A program made the position numbers and the translations under genes. From Pseudomonadales bacterium (GTDB taxonomy: Bacteria; Pseudomonadota; Gammaproteobacteria; Pseudomonadales; Azotimanducaceae), in contig SKXG01000154.1 in the NCBI GenBank assembly GCA_007128525.1, positions 1 to 10,377 on the forward strand: a stretch of DNA of 10,377 nucleotides, given 5' to 3'. The notes under the pieces are model-generated. The model searched no databases and was not told the DNA's origin. It saw only the letters and a program-made list of their open reading frames with translations. Positions 6,421-10,377 of the stretch are shown one piece after another (the stretch's first letter is position 1; every line of letters starts with the position of its first letter).

Positions 6421-8337
6421 TTATGAACTTTTGGGCAGCAGTTCCATCAACAGGCGGTTCAGGCGGTCGACATAGCTGCCCGGATCTTTGAGTTGCCCGC
6501 CGTTGGCCAGTTCCGCCTGATCGTACAACAGCAACGCCAACTCGTTGAACCGCTGCTCGTCCTGTTCCTGATCCAGGCGCTGCAGCAGCGGGTGTCCGGC
6601 ATTAAACTCGAAGTGCGGCTTGGTGTCGGGAACCTCCTGCCCGGATGCCTCCAGCAATCGGCGCATCTGCAGCCCCATGTCGAATTCGCTCAAAACCAGA
6701 CAGGCTGGAGAGTCCGTCAAACGACTGGACTTGCGCACGGACGCCACCTGGTCACCCAAAGCGGTCTTAAGACGCTCCGCCAGGCCTTCAGTGTCCGTAT
6801 CCGTGGCATCAGCGGCCTGGGCGTCTTCATCATCTCCAGGCAAATCCAGTTCACCCCGCATGACATCCTGCATGGCGTAATCGCCAAAGCTGCCGATACG
6901 GGACATGGCCCAGTCGTCAATACGATCGCTCAGCAGCAGCACTTCGATGCCACGCTTGCGAAAGATCTCCAGCTGCGGATTGCGTGCAGCCATGTCGTGG
7001 CTGTCGGCGCACAGGTAATAGATCTTGTTCTGACCGTCCACCATCCGGCTGACGTAGTCGTCGAGCGACACCATCTGCTTGCTGCCATCACCTTTGGTCG
7101 ATGCAAAGCGCAGCAGTTTGGCGATGGTCTCTTTGTTGGCGAAATCTTCAGCCGGCCCTTCCTTGAGCACTTCACCAAAAGTTTCCCAGAAGGCGTGGTA
7201 ATTCTCAGGGTCATCAGCTGCCAGTTTGCTCAGCATATCCAGCACACGTTTGGTCAGCGCGCTGCGGATGGTCTGAACTTTGTCGTCCTGCTGGAGAATC
7301 TCCCGCGAAACATTCAGTGGCAGGTCGCTTGAGTCGACAACGCCTTTCACGAAGCGCAGATACAGCGGCAGAAACTGCTCGGCATCGTCCATGATGAAAA
7401 CGCGCTGTACATACAGCTTCAAACCGCGCGGCGCATCACGATTCCACAAATCAAACGGCGCCTGCTTCGGAATGTACAGCAGGCTGGTGTATTCCAGCTT
7501 GCCTTCAACCTTGTTGTGACTCCAGGTCAGCGGGTCCTGAAAGTCGTGGGAAACGTGCTTGTAGAACTCGCGATACTCATCGTCACTGATATCGTTACGT
7601 GGCCGGGTCCAAAGTGCCCGGGCCGAATTGACTGTCTCCCATACCGGTTCTTTGGTCTCCGCACCGTCTTCCTCCGACACTTCCTGTTGCATCTCCACAG
7701 CAACGCCGATGTGATCGGAGTAGCGTCTAACGACATTGCGCAAGCGGAAACCATCGGCAAATTCACGGGCCTCGTCACGCAGGTGCAGCACAACTTCGGT
7801 GCCACGATCTGCTTTCTCGAGCGTTTCGATCGTATAACTGTCTTCGCCTTTCGAGCGCCACAGAACGCCAGCCGCAGGCTCGTCACCGGCCCGGCGGGTT
7901 CGGACCTCAACTTCATCGGCAACAATAAAGGCGCTGTAAAAGCCCACGCCGAACTGGCCGATGAGCGCGGCATCCATTTTCTGGTCGCCACTGAGCTGTG
8001 CCAGGAACTCCGCTGTGCCGGACCGGGCGATGGTACCCAGATTGGCGATCACCTCATCGCGGTTCATGCCAATGCCATTGTCACGAACACTGATGGTCCC
8101 CGCCTCCTTGTCGAATTCGATGCGGATTCGATAACCGTCGTCGCCTTCGATCAGTTCCGGCTGAGACAGCGCCAGGAACCGCAACTTGTCGATGGCATCC
8201 GAGGCATTGGAAATCAGCTCGCGGAGAAAGATCTCCCGATTGGAATACAGTGAGTGAATCATCAGCTTTAGCAGCTGACGGGCTTCGGTCTGGAAGCCGT
8301 ACTGCTGCGCTTGTTCGGATTGTGGGCTTGCGGACAT
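6421..8337 (-). CDS. htpG: Molecular chaperone HtpG (bacterial Hsp90)
   Basis: HtpG is the cytoplasmic ATP-dependent Hsp90 chaperone that remodels client proteins, often with the DnaK system. The 638 residues match the usual length near 630. The GHKL ATPase domain is intact: Glu40 and Asn44 in [23 protein letters not shown] (86-91), GTIARSGT (101-108) and the GQFGVGFYS lid segment (127-135). The middle domain shows the WTRPRND and [13 protein letters not shown] regions, and LNVSREILQ carries the catalytic arginine. A C-terminal dimerisation region follows. The ATG at 8337 has AGAGG just upstream. A longer reading from a TTG at 8400 is rejected because that codon lies within the -35 of the heat-shock promoter. 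The gene stands after the sucD terminator and may read on into the DUF4892-like gene, as no strong terminator is seen between them. Confidence 0.98.
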   Translation of the reverse strand: MSASPQSEQAQQYGFQTEARQLLKLMIHSLYSNREIFLRELISNASDAIDKLRFLALSQPELIEGDDGYRIRIEFDKEAGTISVRDNGIGMNRDEVIANLGTIARSGTAEFLAQLSGDQKMDAALIGQFGVGFYSAFIVADEVEVRTRRAGDEPAAGVLWRSKGEDSYTIETLEKADRGTEVVLHLRDEAREFADGFRLRNVVRRYSDHIGVAVEMQQEVSEEDGAETKEPVWETVNSARALWTRPRNDISDDEYREFYKHVSHDFQDPLTWSHNKVEGKLEYTSLLYIPKQAPFDLWNRDAPRGLKLYVQRVFIMDDAEQFLPLYLRFVKGVVDSSDLPLNVSREILQQDDKVQTIRSALTKRVLDMLSKLAADDPENYHAFWETFGEVLKEGPAEDFANKETIAKLLRFASTKGDGSKQMVSLDDYVSRMVDGQNKIYYLCADSHDMAARNPQLEIFRKRGIEVLLLSDRIDDWAMSRIGSFGDYAMQDVMRGELDLPGDDEDAQAADATDTDTEGLAERLKTALGDQVASVRKSSRLTDSPACLVLSEFDMGLQMRRLLEASGQEVPDTKPHFEFNAGHPLLQRLDQEQDEQRFNELALLLYDQAELANGGQLKDPGSYVDRLNRLLMELLPKSS

Positions 8338-8372
8338 AGGACCTCTGTACTGATCTGCCAAAACTCGGCTGT

Positions 8373-8401
8373 ATATGCGGGTCGGGTAAGGAAACTTCAA
8401 G
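8373..8401 (-). promoter_or_regulatory. Sigma-32 (RpoH) heat-shock promoter of htpG
   Basis: On the minus strand CTTGAAG (8401-8395) matches six of seven bases of the sigma-32 -35 CTTGAAA. After a 14-base spacer, CCGCATAT (8380-8373) matches all but one of the fixed bases of the -10 CCCCATNT. Expected transcription start is near 8365, leaving a leader of about 28 bases before the htpG ATG. htpG is a classic RpoH target in proteobacteria, so motif, spacing and gene identity agree. Confidence 0.82.
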
Positions 8402-8408
8402 GGGCCTG

Positions 8409-8442
8409 AAGCAAAGGGGCGGCCCGAATCCGGTACCGCCCC
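8409..8442 (-). terminator. Intrinsic terminator of sucCD
   Basis: On the minus strand a GGGGCGG arm (8442-8436) pairs perfectly with CCGCCCC (8422-8416). An inner CCG/CGG stem closes a GATT loop. The hairpin is followed by TTTGCTT (8415-8409). It lies about 90 bases after the sucD stop and ends just before the htpG promoter. The T tract is interrupted, but the stem is strong. Confidence 0.8.
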
Positions 8443-8449
8443 ACAGTGT

Positions 8450-8479
8450 GCACGGAGGCCTGCGTGCGGAGGCCCGTGC
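8450..8479 (-). other. Hairpin in the sucD 3' untranslated region
   Basis: On the minus strand GCACGG (8479-8474) pairs with CCGTGC (8455-8450). An inner GCCT/AGGC stem (8473-8470 with 8461-8458) has an eight-base loop and a two-base bulge. The same stretch on the plus strand contains a degenerate 14-base direct repeat beginning CGGAGGCC (8453-8466 and 8467-8480). Together with the terminator and the 12-base palindrome at 8512-8523 it makes the 3' UTR highly structured. Confidence 0.55.
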
Positions 8480-8511
8480 GCTGAGCTGTGCCCTGCGCTG
8501 TCGGACCGCCG

Positions 8512-8523
8512 GCCGGGCCCGGC
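8512..8523. repeat. Perfect 12-base palindrome after the sucD stop
   Basis: GCCGGGCCCGGC is its own reverse complement and lies six bases after the sucD stop codon. Adjacent CGGC on the minus strand also allows a small GCCGG/CCGGC hairpin. It may protect or process the transcript end, but a chance GC-rich palindrome is possible. Confidence 0.5.
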
Positions 8524-8529
8524 TGAAAC

Positions 8530-9405
8530 TCAGTCCCAGCCCGTCACTTCGGCCAAGGCATCACCGATTTCAGCAAGGCTTCGTACGGTGCGAACACCGG
8601 CGTCTTCCAGGGCCTTGAACTTGTCAGCCGCGGTGCCTTTGCCACCGGCAATAATTGCGCCCGCATGCCCCATGCGCTTACCTGGCGGCGCAGTGACACC
8701 GGCAATATAGGCCACCACTGGCTTGCTGACATTGGCCTTGATGTACTCAGCGGCCTCTTCCTCCGCTGTACCACCAATCTCGCCAACCATCACAATGGCT
8801 TCGGTGCCGGGGTCTTTTTCGAACAGTGCCAGAATGTCGATAAAGTGGCTGCCGGGAATGGGGTCACCGCCGATACCGACACAGGAACTCTGGCCATAAC
8901 CCTTGTCGGTCGTCTGCTTTACTGCTTCATAGGTCAGCGTGCCGGAGCGGGACACGACACCGACCTTCCCGGGCAGGTGAATCTCGCCGGGCATGATCCC
9001 GATCTTGCAGGCACCGGGCGTAATGACACCGGGGCAGTTCGGTCCCACCAGGCGCGTGCCGCCCAATTCCAGCCGGGCTTTGACACTCAGCATATCCAGC
9101 GTCGGTATGCCTTCGGTGATGCAGACAATCAGCTCGATGCCGGCGTCGGCCGCCTCCAGAATGGAGTCCTTACAGAACGGCGCGGGCACATAGATCACCG
9201 AAGCCGTGGCACCTGTCGCATCGACGGCCTGCCGTACGGTATCAAAGACGGGCAGCCCCAGATGTTTGCTGCCTCCCTTGCCAGGCGTTACGCCACCTAC
9301 CAGTTTGGTGCCATAGGCCAGCGCCTGTTCGCTGTGCAGCGTGCCCTGAGCGCCAGTGAAACCCTGACAAATGACCTTGGTCGACTGATCCACCAGTATG
9401 CTCAT
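8530..9405 (-). CDS. sucD: Succinyl-CoA synthetase alpha subunit SucD
   Basis: SucD binds CoA and carries the phosphohistidine of succinyl-CoA synthetase, which makes ATP or GTP from succinyl-CoA in the TCA cycle. The 291 residues equal the usual length of about 289. Landmarks are the N-terminal CoA-binding Rossmann region with [20 protein letters not shown] (14-33) and GGVTPGKGG (37-45), [12 protein letters not shown] (120-131), [10 protein letters not shown] (151-160), GIGGDPIPG (177-185), and [11 protein letters not shown] (242-252) with the phosphorylated His247. The ATG overlaps the sucC stop as ATGA and follows GGGAG at good spacing, so the two subunits are translationally coupled. It is the last gene of its transcript, which ends at the terminator near 8409. 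Confidence 0.98.
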   Translation of the reverse strand: MSILVDQSTKVICQGFTGAQGTLHSEQALAYGTKLVGGVTPGKGGSKHLGLPVFDTVRQAVDATGATASVIYVPAPFCKDSILEAADAGIELIVCITEGIPTLDMLSVKARLELGGTRLVGPNCPGVITPGACKIGIMPGEIHLPGKVGVVSRSGTLTYEAVKQTTDKGYGQSSCVGIGGDPIPGSHFIDILALFEKDPGTEAIVMVGEIGGTAEEEAAEYIKANVSKPVVAYIAGVTAPPGKRMGHAGAIIAGGKGTAADKFKALEDAGVRTVRSLAEIGDALAEVTGWD

Positions 9406-10377
9406 GCCGCTTCTCCCGCTGCTGCCACTACTTTGTCTGCTGCATCCGCCAGGCTTTTGGCGGCGATGATGTTCAGCCCACTTTCAGACAGAATCTCACT
9501 GCCACGCTTGGCGTTGTTCCCTTCAAATCGAACCACAACCGGCACCTTGACCCCGACATCCTTCACGGCGCCGATAATGCCATCCGCAATGGTGGCGCAA
9601 CTGACAATGCCGCCAAAGATATTGATCAGCACCGCCTTGACGTTTTCATCAGAGAGAATGATCTTGAAAGCTTCGCCGACAGTTTCCTTGGTGGCGCCGC
9701 CCCCCACATCGAGAAAGTTCGCCGGGTTGCCACCAGCCAGCTTGACGAGGTCCATGGTTCCCATGGCCAGTCCGGCGCCATTGACCATACACCCGATGTT
9801 GCCGTCCAGCGCCACGTAGTTCAGGTTGTGCTGAGCGGCCTGAGCTTCCCGGTCATCTTCCTGACTCGGGTCATGCATTGCCTTGATTGCCGGCTGGCGA
9901 AACAGGGCATTCCCGTCGATGCCCAGCTTGGCATCCAGGCAGTGGATGTCACCCTGCTTGGTCACGACCAGCGGGTTGATTTCGACCAGGGCACAGTCGC
10001 GCTCGACGAACAGCTTGGCCAGACCCATGAAGACCTGCGTGAACTGCTTGATCTGGTCACCTTTCAAACCGAGCTTGAACGCCATCTCCCGCCCTTGATA
10101 GGGCTGTGCGCCGACATAGGGATCAATGGCCGCCTTGATGATCTTCTCGGGTGTTTCCTCAGCCACCTTTTCGATTTCCACACCACCCTCGGTCGAGGCC
10201 ATGAACACGATTCGACGACTGCCGCGATCGACCACGGCGCCAAGGTAGTACTCATTGGCGATGTCGGTGCAGCTCTCCACGTAAATCTTCGACACCGGCT
10301 GGCCATGCTCATCGGTCTGAAAGGTCACCAGATTCTTGCCCAGCCATTGCTCGGCAAAGGCTTTAATTTCCTCTTTG
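9402..10377 (-). CDS. sucC: Succinyl-CoA synthetase beta subunit SucC (N-terminus cut by right edge)
   Basis: SucC holds the ATP-grasp nucleotide site and the succinate site and pairs with SucD. The visible 324 residues plus stop lack roughly the first 65 of the usual 388. The reading frame runs open to the right edge; the GTG at 10328 is an internal valine codon, not a start. Seen motifs are the [25 protein letters not shown] region, [57 protein letters not shown] and NIFGGIV. After the last, the sequence reads Ser-Cys-Ala (9602-9594) where E. coli SucC has Arg-Cys-Asp. This is an unusual change near the succinate-binding Gly-Ile-Val. The rest looks functional. The stop overlaps the sucD start by four bases. 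Any sucAB genes would lie beyond the right edge. Confidence 0.97.
   Translation of the reverse strand, partial: KEEIKAFAEQWLGKNLVTFQTDEHGQPVSKIYVESCTDIANEYYLGAVVDRGSRRIVFMASTEGGVEIEKVAEETPEKIIKAAIDPYVGAQPYQGREMAFKLGLKGDQIKQFTQVFMGLAKLFVERDCALVEINPLVVTKQGDIHCLDAKLGIDGNALFRQPAIKAMHDPSQEDDREAQAAQHNLNYVALDGNIGCMVNGAGLAMGTMDLVKLAGGNPANFLDVGGGATKETVGEAFKIILSDENVKAVLINIFGGIVSCATIADGIIGAVKDVGVKVPVVVRFEGNNAKRGSEILSESGLNIIAAKSLADAADKVVAAAGEAA

Noticed and set aside
7516..8253. A 245-codon plus-strand open frame opposite htpG
   Set aside because: It is a shadow of the conserved HtpG N-terminal region, and the opposite strand has every HtpG motif.
8338..8400. A 21-residue N-terminal extension of HtpG from a TTG
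   Set aside because: The TTG falls inside the predicted sigma-32 -35, the added residues are unlike HtpG, and the ATG at 8337 has a ribosome binding site.
8665..9819. A 384-codon open frame on the plus strand, opposite sucD and sucC
   Set aside because: It lies entirely against two well-recognised genes, has no family features that I can see and no ribosome binding site of note. Long antisense frames are expected in GC-rich coding DNA.

Overview
The window is an ordinary, densely packed chromosomal stretch from a moderately GC-rich (roughly 58-60% by eye) Gram-negative bacterium. The best fit is a gammaproteobacterium outside the enterics. Supporting this are a prmB-aroC pair, a leuCDB operon with a divergent LysR-type regulator, a DUF4892-type exported protein otherwise known to me from Pseudomonas/Marinobacter-like genomes, and sucCD upstream of htpG. 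I do not see enough to name a genus. There are no tRNA or rRNA genes, no insertion sequences, no CRISPR array and no clear sign of recent transfer.

Layout by position. At 1-2420, on the minus strand, lies the leucine operon leuC-leuD-leuB, read right to left; leuB is cut by the left edge. At 2421-2514 is a short divergent control region, followed on the plus strand by a LysR-type regulator (2515-3393) that probably controls the leu operon. At 3401-6364, again minus, lie an exported DUF4892-like protein, prmB (ribosomal protein L3 glutamine methyltransferase) and aroC (chorismate synthase), read in that order. htpG (6421-8337, minus) sits just upstream of them and has a very good sigma-32 heat-shock promoter at 8373-8401. 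At 8409-8529 is a structured sucD 3' untranslated region ending in a strong intrinsic terminator. At 8530-10377, minus, lie sucD and most of sucC (succinyl-CoA synthetase), with sucC cut by the right edge.

Functionally the window joins branched-chain amino acid synthesis (isopropylmalate isomerase and dehydrogenase), the last shared step of aromatic amino acid synthesis, ribosome modification, protein folding under stress, and the substrate-level phosphorylation step of the TCA cycle. leuC/leuD and sucC/sucD each overlap by four bases (ATGA), as expected for translationally coupled subunits of one enzyme.

I found no new multi-gene system. The signals most worth a second look are small: two sharply AT-rich, rare-codon islands inside leuD and the LysR gene; a hairpin-rich sucD 3' UTR placed like the one that yields the SdhX/RybD small RNA in E. 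coli; the sigma-32 promoter that fixes the htpG start; a dyad overlapping the predicted leuC promoter; a duplicated Shine-Dalgarno unit before leuB; and an unusual substitution in a conserved SucC motif.
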